Assembly (NCBI RefSeq): GCF_036946125.1
Contig: NZ_JAQIJT010000002.1
Location: 2,168,001 to 2,232,000, forward strand
Length of the DNA stretch: 64,000 nt
Source: Sphingomonas adhaesiva
Lineage (GTDB): Bacteria; Pseudomonadota; Alphaproteobacteria; Sphingomonadales; Sphingomonadaceae
Direction: 5' to 3'
Shown: one piece after another, positions 53,014 to 61,722 of the stretch
Position numbering within the stretch: the first letter of the stretch is position 1
Layout: each line of letters starts with the position of its first letter
Position numbers and translations under genes: made by a program
Notes under the pieces: model-generated
The model's database searches: none
Told to the model about the DNA's origin: nothing
The model's input: the letters and a program-made list of their open reading frames with translations, nothing else

Positions 53014-53820
53014 GGTGCGGGTCGGAGCATCCTCTGCCTCCTGCTGGCGTTCTTCCTCACCACCCTCGCGCTCGCCACCCCCGCAACCGCGCAGACCTTC
53101 CCCAAACTCTCCGGGCGCGTCGTCGATGCCGCCGGGCTGCTCTCCCCGCAGCAGGTCCAGCAGCTCACCCAGCTGTCGGCGGAAACCGAGAAGGCGTCGT
53201 CGCGCCAGCTCGTCGTCGCCACCATCCCCGACCTGCAAGGCTATGCGATCGAGGATTACGGCTATCGCCTGGGGCGCGAATGGGGGATCGGGCAGAAGGA
53301 CGCGAACAACGGCATCATCCTGCTGGTCGCACCCAAGGAGAAGAAGGTCCGCATCGAGGTCGGCTACGGGCTGGAGCCGATCATGACCGACGCCCTCTCC
53401 AGCGTCATCGTCAACCAGACCATCCTGCCGCGCTTCCGCGAGGGCGACATGGCCGGCGGCATCGTCGCCGGTGCGCAGGCGATCGCGGAGCAAATGACGC
53501 TCCCGCTCGAGGCCGCGGAACGACGCGCGCAGGCCGCCGCGGCGAAGCGGACGCAGCGCAAGGACACGGTCGGCGACTGGATGGTCGCGGGCTTCTGGAT
53601 CATGGTCGTCGTCTTCATCATCCTGCCGATGCTCTTCGCGCGCGGGCGCGGGCGCAGCTACCGCGGCGGTGTCGCCCCCGTCGTCATCTGGGGACCCGGC
53701 TGGGGCAGCGGTGGCGGCGGCGGCGGTGGATGGGGCGGCGGCTGGGGCGGCGGCGACGGCGGCGGCTTCTCGGGCGGGGGCGGCTCGTTCGGCGGCGGCG
53801 GCGCGAGCGGGAGCTGGTAG
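52990..53820 (+). CDS. TPM-domain (YgcG-like) protein with glycine-rich tail
   Basis: Membrane-anchored TPM-domain protein of about 276 residues. After a signal-like helix (LCLLLAFFLTTLALA, then TPATAQ) comes the TPM fold (GRVVDAAGLLSPQQVQQL, VVATIPDLQG, NGIILLVAPKEKKVRIEVGYG). A membrane helix (MVAGFWIMVVVFIILPM) and a tail of mostly Gly, ending GGGGASGSW, follow. Function is unknown; family members are proposed phosphatases or assembly factors. The start is uncertain: ATG 52990 lies inside a palindromic repeat, and GTG 52894 would add 32 repeat-encoded residues. Both starts take leader codons from the repeat. Confidence 0.85.
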   Translation: MPEQVRHDGAGRSILCLLLAFFLTTLALATPATAQTFPKLSGRVVDAAGLLSPQQVQQLTQLSAETEKASSRQLVVATIPDLQGYAIEDYGYRLGREWGIGQKDANNGIILLVAPKEKKVRIEVGYGLEPIMTDALSSVIVNQTILPRFREGDMAGGIVAGAQAIAEQMTLPLEAAERRAQAAAAKRTQRKDTVGDWMVAGFWIMVVVFIILPMLFARGRGRSYRGGVAPVVIWGPGWGSGGGGGGGWGGGWGGGDGGGFSGGGGSFGGGGASGSW

Positions 53821-54486
53821 GTGACGCGACTGGTCCTGACCGCCGCCGAGCGCGAGGCGATCGCCGCCGCGGTCACCGCCGCGGAGGCGACCACCGATGG
53901 TGAGATCGTCACCGTCGTCGCGGAGCGCTCCGACGCCTATCACGACGTCGCGCTCCACTACGCGGTGCTCGCCGTCCTCGCCGTGACCGCGATCGGCGCG
54001 ATCCGGCCCGGCATCTTCACCCCCTTCGACCGCGGCTGGGAGCAGGCCGACCTCGCCCGCGACATGCTCGCCGTGCTGATCGCGCAGACGCTGGCGTTCC
54101 TGATCGTACGCGTCGCGCTCGCCTGGATGCCGCTGCGCCTCGCGCTCACCCCCCGCGCCACCAAGGCGCGCCGCGTCCGCCGGCGCGCGGTGCAATATTT
54201 CCGCATCGGCACCGAAAGCCGCACCGCCGGGCATGAGGGCGTGCTGCTGTTCCTCTCGGCGGACGAGCATATCGCCGAGATCGTCACCGACGCCGCGATC
54301 CACCGCGTCATCGCGCCGGAGCGCTGGGGCGATGCGATGGCGGCGCTGGTCGACGCGGTACGCGACGGCCGCCCCGGCGACGGCATGGTCGCCGCCGTGG
54401 CCGCGATCGGCGCGGTCCTGCGCGAGCATTTCCCGAAGACCGCCGACAATCCCAACGAACTGCCCGACCGGGTGATCGAACTATGA
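53821..54486 (+). CDS. TPM-domain membrane protein
   Basis: Second TPM-domain protein, 221 residues, starting with GTG directly after the previous stop. It has EIVTVVAERSDAYHDVAL early, two hydrophobic helices (about 48-65 and 85-100) and a C-terminal TPM part with GVLLFLSADEHIAEIVTDAAI. No glycine-rich tail. It belongs to a lemA-TPM-TPM unit probably acting at the cell envelope. It overlaps the Nudix gene by four bases. Confidence 0.85.
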   Translation: MTRLVLTAAEREAIAAAVTAAEATTDGEIVTVVAERSDAYHDVALHYAVLAVLAVTAIGAIRPGIFTPFDRGWEQADLARDMLAVLIAQTLAFLIVRVALAWMPLRLALTPRATKARRVRRRAVQYFRIGTESRTAGHEGVLLFLSADEHIAEIVTDAAIHRVIAPERWGDAMAALVDAVRDGRPGDGMVAAVAAIGAVLREHFPKTADNPNELPDRVIEL

Positions 54487-55016
54487 CCGCGGAGGACAAT
54501 GCCGCCTTCCCCGCCGCGACGATGTGGGAGGGGCGCTTCATCAAGGCGATCCGGCAGGGGCAATGGGAATATGTCGCGCGCGCGCGCGGGATCGAGGCGG
54601 CGGTGATCGTCGCCTTCGACGAGGCCGACCGCGTCGTCCTCGTCGAGCAGTATCGCGTGCCGCTCGCGCGCCGCTGCCTGGAGCTTCCCGCCGGCCTCGT
54701 CGGCGACGATCACGCCGGCGAGCCGGTCGTGGACGCCGCGGCGCGCGAACTGGAGGAGGAAACCGGCTATCGCGCCGGACGCATGGAGGAACTCGGCTTC
54801 TTCCACGCCTCCCCCGGCATGGTCACGGAGGGGTTCACGCTGGTCCGCGCGCACGACATCGTGAAGGTCGGCGACGGCGGCGGTGCGGGTGACGAGGACA
54901 TCACCGTCCACCTCGTCCCGCGCGCCGACATCGCCGCCTTCGTCGCCGCGAAGCGCGCCGAGGGCGTCGCGATGGACGTCAAGCTTCTGCTGCTGCTCGC
55001 CGATTCGTTGATCTAA
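54483..55016 (+). CDS. Nudix hydrolase, ADP-ribose pyrophosphatase-like
   Basis: Nudix enzyme of 177 residues. The box GEPVVDAAARELEEETGY is intact and follows ELPAGLVG, as in ADP-sugar/ADP-ribose pyrophosphatases (NudF type). It is translationally coupled to the TPM gene (ATGA), which may be incidental. Substrate is not defined by sequence; ADP-ribose is the likeliest. Confidence 0.88.
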   Translation: MTAEDNAAFPAATMWEGRFIKAIRQGQWEYVARARGIEAAVIVAFDEADRVVLVEQYRVPLARRCLELPAGLVGDDHAGEPVVDAAARELEEETGYRAGRMEELGFFHASPGMVTEGFTLVRAHDIVKVGDGGGAGDEDITVHLVPRADIAAFVAAKRAEGVAMDVKLLLLLADSLI

Positions 55017-55034
55017 CGCCGCCCCATTCAATTC

Positions 55035-55128
55035 GTCACCCCGGGCTTGACCCGGGGTCCAGGGTTTCCCTGCGAGCACGCTCGTGAGGCGCCGGCGGCC
55101 TTGGATGCCGGGACCAGCCCGGCATGAC
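55035..55128. repeat. REP-like palindromic pair (type A)
   Basis: Starts GTCACCCCGGGCTTGACCCG, ends GGACCAGCCCGGCATGAC, with arms GGTCCAGGGTTT and a partly matching partner. It fills the gap between two Nudix genes; no gene is seen in 55129-55253 either. Confidence 0.8.
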
Positions 55129-55253
55129 GGACGATGCCATGATGGCCCTCGCTATCCTCCGCGCCTGTCCTCGCTTGCCCTTCCGCCCGACGCGCCCGAT
55201 GATGGCGCAAACGACGGCGCCGGACCGCCGCCACGCATCGACGGAGAGACGCC

Positions 55254-56051
55254 ATGACCGACCGCAGCTTCAACGACAGCCATTTCGCGGACGAGGGCGA
55301 GGATCTTCCCGAGGCCATCCCAGCCGCCACGCTGGTCGTCTTCCGCGACGTGGCCGACGGCCCGCCCGAACTGCTGATGGTGGAGCGTGCGAAGGCGATG
55401 GTCTTCGCCGCCGGCGCGATGGTCTTCCCCGGCGGGCGGGTCGATCCCGGCGATCACCTGCTCGCGCAGACCATGGGTGGCGATGAGGAGATGGCCGCCC
55501 GCATCGGCGCGGTGCGCGAGACGATCGAGGAAGCGGGCCTGCCCGTCGGCCTCGCCACCCCGCCCTCGGCGAAGACGCTCGACGCGATGCGCGCCGCGCT
55601 CCACGCCGGCACGCCCTTCGGCGAAGTGCTGAAGGAGGCCGGCGCCGCACTGGACCTCGACCTGCTGGTCCCCTTCGCGCGCTGGCGTCCCGCGCACCGC
55701 AACATGCGCATCTTCGACACGCGCTTCTATCTCGCGCGCCTCCCCGCCGACGCACCGCGCGCGACGGTCGACCAGACCGAGAACGTGCGCCTCGTCTGGG
55801 CCAGCGCGCATAAAGTGCTCGACGAGGCGGACGCCGGGCGCATGGCGATCATCTTTCCGACCCGACGCAACCTGGAGCGGCTGGCGCAGTTTGCCAGCTA
55901 CGAGGATGCGGTGGCGCACGCACGCGCGACGCCGCAGCGGGTGGTGACGCCCTGGCCCGAAACGCGTGACGGAGAACAGCACCTCTGCATCCCCGACGAT
56001 CTCGGCTACCCCATCACCTCGGAAAGGCTGGCAGCGGCCATGCGCGGCTGA
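55254..56051 (+). CDS. Nudix hydrolase, NUDT19-like long form
   Basis: Nudix protein of 265 residues with FPGGRVDPGD, then a long insertion and the catalytic AVRETIEEAGL, so the box is split compared with the compact one upstream. The C-terminal half (RNLERLAQFASYEDAVAHAR) matches CoA-pyrophosphatase-like long Nudix proteins. ATG 55254 follows GGAGAGACGCC. Activity on a CoA-type compound is inference. Confidence 0.82.
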   Translation: MTDRSFNDSHFADEGEDLPEAIPAATLVVFRDVADGPPELLMVERAKAMVFAAGAMVFPGGRVDPGDHLLAQTMGGDEEMAARIGAVRETIEEAGLPVGLATPPSAKTLDAMRAALHAGTPFGEVLKEAGAALDLDLLVPFARWRPAHRNMRIFDTRFYLARLPADAPRATVDQTENVRLVWASAHKVLDEADAGRMAIIFPTRRNLERLAQFASYEDAVAHARATPQRVVTPWPETRDGEQHLCIPDDLGYPITSERLAAAMRG

Positions 56052-56083
56052 TCCGCGCCATCCGCCGCGCGGTCGTCAGCGCG

Positions 56084-56788
56084 GTGGTGCTGGCGCTGCT
56101 CGTCCTCGCCGGCGTCGTGCTGTGGGGGGCGCTGCGCGGCAAGCCGCAGGACCTGCCCTGGACTCCGCTGGACCTCGGCGCCCCCGTCGGGGCGGCCACC
56201 GGGCGCAAGCTCGCCGCGCTGGGCGAGGATACGCCGCGCTGCCGTGCGCTGCTGGAGCAGGCCGGCGTCCGCTACACCGCGCTGCCCGCCCGCCGCCCCG
56301 CGGGCGAGGCGCAATGCGGCTATGACGAGGCGACCCGCCTCACGCCCGGCGGTGCGCGTCGCATCGCGCTGGCGCCCGCGAACGTCGGCACGTCGTGTCC
56401 CGTCGCCGCCGCGATGGCGATGTGGGAGTGGAACGTCGTGACCCCCGCCGCGCGTCGCGCCTTCGGTGAGCCCGTCACGCGCATCGAGCATTTCGGCAGC
56501 TACAATTGCCGCCGCATGTATGGGCGCGACGCGGGCGCCTTCAGCGAACATGCAACCGCCAACGCGCTCGACATCGCCGCCTTTCGCCTCGCCGACGGCA
56601 CGCGCATCAGCGTGGTCGGCGACTGGAACGACACGGGCGCGAAGGGGCGTTTCCTGCGCGAGGTACGCGACGGCGCCTGCGACCTGTTCGCCACCGTCCT
56701 GTCCCCCGATTACAACGCCGCCCACCGCGACCACTTCCACCTCGACCAGGCGGATCGCGGCGCGATGAGCTGGCGCGCGTGCCGATGA
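56084..56788 (+). CDS. Extensin-family protein
   Basis: Membrane-anchored protein of about 234 residues. A hydrophobic N-terminus (VLALLVLAGVVLWGAL) is followed by QDLPWTPLDL and the extensin-like core: SCPVAAAMAMWEWNVVTPAAR, GSYNCRRMYG, SEHATANALDIAAF and HRDHFHLD. Conserved His and Asp residues suggest a D-Ala-D-Ala peptidase-like metal site, but function is unproven. GTG 56084 is the most upstream normal start I can find. Codons upstream to about 56048 read RLIRAIRRAVVSA, which looks genuine, so a non-standard start is possible. Confidence 0.8.
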   Translation: MVLALLVLAGVVLWGALRGKPQDLPWTPLDLGAPVGAATGRKLAALGEDTPRCRALLEQAGVRYTALPARRPAGEAQCGYDEATRLTPGGARRIALAPANVGTSCPVAAAMAMWEWNVVTPAARRAFGEPVTRIEHFGSYNCRRMYGRDAGAFSEHATANALDIAAFRLADGTRISVVGDWNDTGAKGRFLREVRDGACDLFATVLSPDYNAAHRDHFHLDQADRGAMSWRACR

Positions 56789-56800
56789 TGTTGCCGACTC

Positions 56801-56827
56801 GTCATGCCGGAGCACGTCCGGCATGAC
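56801..56827. repeat. Short palindrome (type A, GTCATGCCGG form)
   Basis: GTCATGCCGG and its complement CCGGCATGAC surround a short loop between convergent genes, 13 bp after the extensin stop. Likely termination hairpin. Confidence 0.7.
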
Positions 56828-56837
56828 GGATGATGGC

Positions 56838-57356
56838 TCAGTTCGGCAGGGCCGCCGTATCGACCTTCTCGACCCAATAGGGGAAGAACGCCGGCTGTCG
56901 CGACGACCAGCCCGACGCGGTCGCCGCCGCCTCGCTGATCGACTGGAGCAGCTTGCGCCGCAATTCCGGGTGAAGGTGCGGCATCGCCGCGCCGGCGCAG
57001 AACGCGCTCGGCAGCCACGGACGGACCGCGGCCCCCACCAGCCGTTCGTAGAGGAAGCGATAGGCCGAGAAGGACGTGATCCGCCCCTGCCCCAGGTCGA
57101 ACGCGGTCAGCGTCACCAGCGGCGCCAGCAGCCGCTCCGCCACGTCCAGCCCGCTGTCGTCCGGCACCAGCGCGCGCAGGTCGGGGAGGCGGCGATAATG
57201 CTGCGCCTGCGCCCGGATGCTCGCGGATTCGACCACGTCGCGCGACCAGCGCGCCATCGCATCCTCGCGGTCCAGCCCGACGTCCAGGCTGCGGCGGATG
57301 TACCGCTGCGTCGCGCCCGCGAAACCCGCGAATTCCTTCATCTCCGCCAGCGTCAT
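56838..57356 (-). CDS. Uncharacterised helical protein
   Basis: Hypothetical protein of 172 residues, mostly alpha-helical, without signal peptide or membrane helix. It begins MTLAEMKEFAGFAGATQRY, with GGAAGG at a good distance from ATG 57356; ATG 57389 would add 11 residues. Its codon use matches neighbours, so it is probably real. I do not recognise the family. It converges on the extensin gene. The 225-bp gap up to 57581 has no structure I can recognise. Confidence 0.6.
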   Translation of the reverse strand: MTLAEMKEFAGFAGATQRYIRRSLDVGLDREDAMARWSRDVVESASIRAQAQHYRRLPDLRALVPDDSGLDVAERLLAPLVTLTAFDLGQGRITSFSAYRFLYERLVGAAVRPWLPSAFCAGAAMPHLHPELRRKLLQSISEAAATASGWSSRQPAFFPYWVEKVDTAALPN

Positions 57357-57581
57357 TGCGCCTTCCGCCGGCCGTGTCCTTCCACCCATCGCCTGACCCC
57401 ACCCCACAGTTGGACCTGAGAGGCAGGATGCCCGAGGTTGGTTAACACCAGCCTTAACATCCGCCCCCGGCTGTCATCAATCGATCATGAAACCATGGTG
57501 CGCCGCAACATGGATGCGACGAACGGAGTTATTCCATCGTGAAAGATGCGTCGGCCGGGGTGCGGGTGTGGCGGCGGCGCA

Positions 57582-57851
57582 TCACGCGTCGCGCTGGCGC
57601 TCCGCTTCCTCGGCCGCGTCGAAGCCGGACGACGGCGCCGGTTCGGCCCGGCTCGGCTGGGTCGCCGCGGGCGGATCGGACGCATCCATCGATTCGTCGA
57701 GTGCCTCGTCCAGGCTGTCGTCGCCCAGCGACGGGTCGCGCCCGGCATCGCCCCGTCGCGGTGCGCCCGCCTCCTGCCCCGCGTCCTGCCCCGCCGGCGC
57801 GACCGAGAGGCTGTCGAGCGCCTTGTCGTCGATCGGGCTGTCGCTGCTCAT
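57582..57851 (-). CDS. Small acidic, probably disordered protein
   Basis: Putative 89-residue protein rich in Asp, Ser, Ala and Pro (SLGDDSLDEALDESMDASDPP), with a basic end. No fold is recognised. It lies 48 bp after the transglutaminase-like gene on the same strand, so it may be co-transcribed. The reading frame could be chance, since compositional bias favours long open frames here. ATG 57851 lies after GAGCAGG. Confidence 0.5.
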   Translation of the reverse strand: MSSDSPIDDKALDSLSVAPAGQDAGQEAGAPRRGDAGRDPSLGDDSLDEALDESMDASDPPAATQPSRAEPAPSSGFDAAEEAERQRDA

Positions 57852-57899
57852 GGTCCTGCTCCTGCTCCTGCGTTGGTTACGCGGGCTCAACGTGCCGGA

Positions 57900-58697
57900 T
57901 CACGCGACCGTTCCGGCATCGGCCAGCCGGACGACCTCGACGGTCTGCGCCAGCAGGTGCGCGGTGCCGAAGATCGTCATGAACGCGACGTCGGTCGCAT
58001 CGCGCCCCACCGCGACCCGCGCCAGCTCGTCCGCGCGCGCCATGCCGGTCGCGTCCATCAGCCGCCACGCCCCGTCCAGCCACAGCTCGGCCACCGCGTG
58101 GAAGTCGGGCGGATCGACGCCGGGCGCATAGGCCGACACGCAGCGCGCCGGGATCTCGACCGCGCGCGCCAGCGCCACCAGCAGGTGCGCATAGTCCCGG
58201 CACACGCCGCGTCGCTGGGCGAACGTCTCCAGCGCGCCGGTACGCCCGCTGGAATCGGTCCAGCCATATTCCAGGTTCGCGTGCACCCATTCCATCAGCG
58301 CCATCGCCAGCGCACCGCCCGACAGCCCGGCGAAGCGGCGTCGCGCCCAATTCTCCAGCCGGTCCGACTCGCAATAGCGGCTGGGGAGCAGATACGCGAT
58401 CAGCCCCGGCGGCAGTTGCGCGACCGGCGTCGCGGGCAGCGCGGTCAGGTCGACATCGTCGCGCGCGATCCGCACGGTGGCGGCATAATCGGCGACCAGC
58501 CGCCGGTCGCCGCGCGCCCAGCAACGCTGCCCGATCCCCTCCTCCCCCGCCACCGCGCGGATCGGGTGATCGGAGCGGATCGTCAGCGACTGCGCCTCCA
58601 GCCGCTGATCGCGTTGCGCCGCCGCCTCGATCTGCAGCAGCACGTCGGCCGGCTCGGGAAAGGCATAGTCCAGGTGGACGCGGATGGAGAGGCGCAT
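57900..58697 (-). CDS. Transglutaminase-like family protein
   Basis: Protein of 265 residues with an N-terminal beta-rich domain (about 1-90) and a transglutaminase/protease-like catalytic domain. The triad is Cys166 in GVCRDYAH, His200 in DFHAVAELWL and Asp215 in LMDATG. Members act as cysteine peptidases or cross-linkers, sometimes paired with circularly permuted ATP-grasp partners; none is here. No signal peptide was seen. It ends the cluster downstream of the BI-1 gene. Confidence 0.85.
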   Translation of the reverse strand: MRLSIRVHLDYAFPEPADVLLQIEAAAQRDQRLEAQSLTIRSDHPIRAVAGEEGIGQRCWARGDRRLVADYAATVRIARDDVDLTALPATPVAQLPPGLIAYLLPSRYCESDRLENWARRRFAGLSGGALAMALMEWVHANLEYGWTDSSGRTGALETFAQRRGVCRDYAHLLVALARAVEIPARCVSAYAPGVDPPDFHAVAELWLDGAWRLMDATGMARADELARVAVGRDATDVAFMTIFGTAHLLAQTVEVVRLADAGTVA

Positions 58698-58714
58698 GCG
58701 GCGATCCTTGCGGA

Positions 58715-58753
58715 CAAAAAGAAGGAGGCCCGGCGGTCCCCCGCCAGGCCTCC
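58715..58753 (-). terminator. Rho-independent terminator after the BI-1 gene
   Basis: On the minus strand GGAGGCC pairs with GGCCTCC (58724-58730, 58747-58753) around an inner CGGCGG/CCGCCA hairpin, followed by TTCTTTTT. This ends the leftward Bax-inhibitor transcript 28 bp after its stop. Confidence 0.75.
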
Positions 58754-58780
58754 GATACCGTCAACGTACGAGCGGGAAAA

Positions 58781-59521
<741 letters not shown>

Positions 59522-59656
59522 TGTCTTCTTGCTCCTTCGTCCGGCTACAGCTGCCGGATAATGTGAATATCGCGCGCTCGACGCTGCAATTCAAGAAACG
59601 CGCGGATCGTTCCACCCCCAGCAACCGTTCGTTACACAGATTTCATCCGGGATCCG

Positions 59657-60199
59657 ATGCACCGCCTGTTCGTCGCCCTGCGCCCGCCCCCCGCCGTCCG
59701 CGCCGCCCTGTTGGCGGCGATGGAAGGGCTGCCGGGCGCGCGCTGGCAGGACGACGAGCAACTCCACCTCACGCTGCGCTTCATCGGCGAGGTGGACCGG
59801 CATCGGGCGGAGGATATCGCCGCTGCCCTCGCCGGCATAGCCGCCCCGACGGTCGCGGCCCGCGTCGAGGGGGTGGGCACGTTCGACACCCGCGGGTACG
59901 TCGACACGCTGTGGGCACGCGTCGTGCCCGTCGACGCGCTCGCCGCGCTCCACCGCAAGGTGGATCAGGCTGTGGCCCGCGCCGGCATCGCGCCCGATCG
60001 GCGCCGCTACCTGCCGCATGTCACGCTCGCCCGCTTCGGTCGCCGCGCCGCCGATCCCGCCGCGATCGCGCGCTGGGTGGAGGCGCACGCCGGCCTTGCC
60101 ACGGCGCCCTTCCCGCTCGACCATCTGCTGCTGTACGAAAGCCACCTGACCGGCGACGGCGCCCGCTACGACGCGGTGGCACGCTGGCGGCTTGATTGA
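59657..60199 (+). CDS. thpR: RNA 2',3'-cyclic phosphodiesterase
   Basis: 2H phosphoesterase of 180 residues, opening RNA 2',3'-cyclic phosphates. The two HxT motifs are at 37-39 (LHLTLRFIG) and 121-123 (HVTLARFG), as the family requires. RLFVALRPP at the start is typical of the ThpR (LigT) group. No operon partner is clear. Confidence 0.9.
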   Translation: MHRLFVALRPPPAVRAALLAAMEGLPGARWQDDEQLHLTLRFIGEVDRHRAEDIAAALAGIAAPTVAARVEGVGTFDTRGYVDTLWARVVPVDALAALHRKVDQAVARAGIAPDRRRYLPHVTLARFGRRAADPAAIARWVEAHAGLATAPFPLDHLLLYESHLTGDGARYDAVARWRLD

Positions 60200-60277
60200 T
60201 CCGAAACGGACGCAACACCGGCCGCGGCGATTCCGCGATCCCCTATCCTGACCGCACAGGATTCGGGGGGATCGATC

Positions 60278-61126
60278 ATGACGAAGAAGGTGTATACCGC
60301 GGCTTCCATGGCGCTCGCGCTGGCGGGATGCGCATCCGGCTCGGCGCTCTCCACCGACCTGTCCGCGCCGCCGGTCCCGTCGCCGCAGACCGAGGACGCC
60401 TTGATCGCGGTATTGAGCGAATCGCTGGAGCCGACCGGCACCAGCACCGGCGCCGACGGCAGGGCGAAGACCAGCTTCACCTTCCGCGACCCCGAGAACC
60501 CCGGCGAGATCAAGCGCTACCTCGCCGCCGGGTTCGGCCTGACCGACATCTATTGCGACCGCTTCTTCCGCGAAACCAACGCCTCGATGCGCCGGCGCAA
60601 GTTCGGCCGCGCGCTGACCAACGACGTCGGCACCGCGGTAGGAAGCGTGCTGGGCCTGATTACGACCGTCCCCAAGGCGGTGGTCAGCGGCACCACCGCG
60701 ATCACCGGCGGCCTCGATTCGACGTGGCGCAACTACGACGATTCCTTCGTCGTCGCGCCCGAGCTGGAAAGCATCCGCGCGCTCGTGCTCGCCGCGCAGG
60801 ATGAATACCGGCTGCGTACGTACCGCGACGGGTCGCTTCCGACCGACTATATGACCGCGCGCTCGGTCGTCGTGCGTTATGCCGGCCTGTGCAGCTTCCT
60901 CGGGATGAAGGCGCTGCTCAACCAATCCGTCGATCAGCGGCGCAACGACCTGGTGAACATCGTCGATCCGCCCAATCCAGCCCCCAGCCCCACCCCGACC
61001 TCCACCCGCCCGGCGACGGGAACCGCCGCCCCCGCGCCCATCGCACCCGCTGCAACCGCCGCTCCGTCCAGCGACACGTCCATCGACAGCCCCGCCGCCC
61101 GCGCCGGGGTGATCCCGCCAGGCTGA
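60278..61126 (+). CDS. Uncharacterised lipoprotein with proline-rich tail
   Basis: Probable lipoprotein of 282 residues: lipobox ALAGC near residue 18 follows a short signal sequence. A central domain (about 60-215) contains two hydrophobic or small-residue stretches (TAVGSVLGLITTVP, ITGGL). The tail (about 230-282) is rich in Pro, Ala and Thr, probably a flexible spacer. Family not recognised. ATG 60278 follows GGGGGGATCG. Confidence 0.7.
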   Translation: MTKKVYTAASMALALAGCASGSALSTDLSAPPVPSPQTEDALIAVLSESLEPTGTSTGADGRAKTSFTFRDPENPGEIKRYLAAGFGLTDIYCDRFFRETNASMRRRKFGRALTNDVGTAVGSVLGLITTVPKAVVSGTTAITGGLDSTWRNYDDSFVVAPELESIRALVLAAQDEYRLRTYRDGSLPTDYMTARSVVVRYAGLCSFLGMKALLNQSVDQRRNDLVNIVDPPNPAPSPTPTSTRPATGTAAPAPIAPAATAAPSSDTSIDSPAARAGVIPPG

Positions 61127-61337
61127 GGCGTCATTCGTGCCGCCTTCCGTCAGCCGTGTCCGCGCCAGGGTCGCACGCCGTCACCGGCCAGGTCCGCGGC
61201 CGGGCCGACAGCGCTTTCCATGGCTTCCACCTCGTCCGCCACTGGACCTCGTCGACCGCCCAAGAGTAAGGCAGGGCCGTCGCCCGCCCTTGCCGTTGCG
61301 GAACGCGAGCATCCGGAGGTGTCGGCTGTCGTCCCGT

Positions 61338-61664
61338 ATGAGCATCGCCGCGGCCGGGACCCTGCTGCTCGCGCTGCTCTACTGGAGCGTAGTGGCGTGG
61401 GTCGCGAACGTCACCGAGCCATGGGATGCCCCCGCTTACTGGTACGGCTGGTATCCCGGCGCCTTGCTCCTGTGCGCCCTCGCCGGACGCAAGCTCGGCT
61501 GGGGCGGGGGCGTCGTCGTGGTCATCGCGCAGGCGCCTGTCATGTGGGCCCATGGCGCGCTGGCGTCGCCCGGCTGGCCGGTCGCGGTCGCGTTCCTGCT
61601 CGTCCTCAGCATTCCCGCCATCGCCGTCGCCGCCGTGGCCGGGATGCGCCACCGCGCGCTTTAG
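61338..61664 (+). CDS. Uncharacterised small membrane protein
   Basis: Putative membrane protein of 108 residues with three or four hydrophobic segments (LLLALLYWSVVAWVANV; GVVVVIAQAPVMWAHGAL; a long C-terminal helix) and a basic end. No family recognised. ATG 61338 starts the first helix. The 211-bp gap before it holds no recognised structure. The gene runs in the same direction as the lipoprotein and MFS genes. Confidence 0.6.
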   Translation: MSIAAAGTLLLALLYWSVVAWVANVTEPWDAPAYWYGWYPGALLLCALAGRKLGWGGGVVVVIAQAPVMWAHGALASPGWPVAVAFLLVLSIPAIAVAAVAGMRHRAL

Positions 61665-61722
61665 CCCCTTCCCTCGCGCCCCTCCTCTGTTACGCTTGGC
61701 GCGAAACAGGATGGAGAGGCGA

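Noticed and set aside
57487..58131. Plus-strand open frame over the acidic protein and transglutaminase-like gene
   Set aside because: It is antisense to a gene with a clear Cys-His-Asp triad and has low-complexity Ala/Ser/Arg composition.
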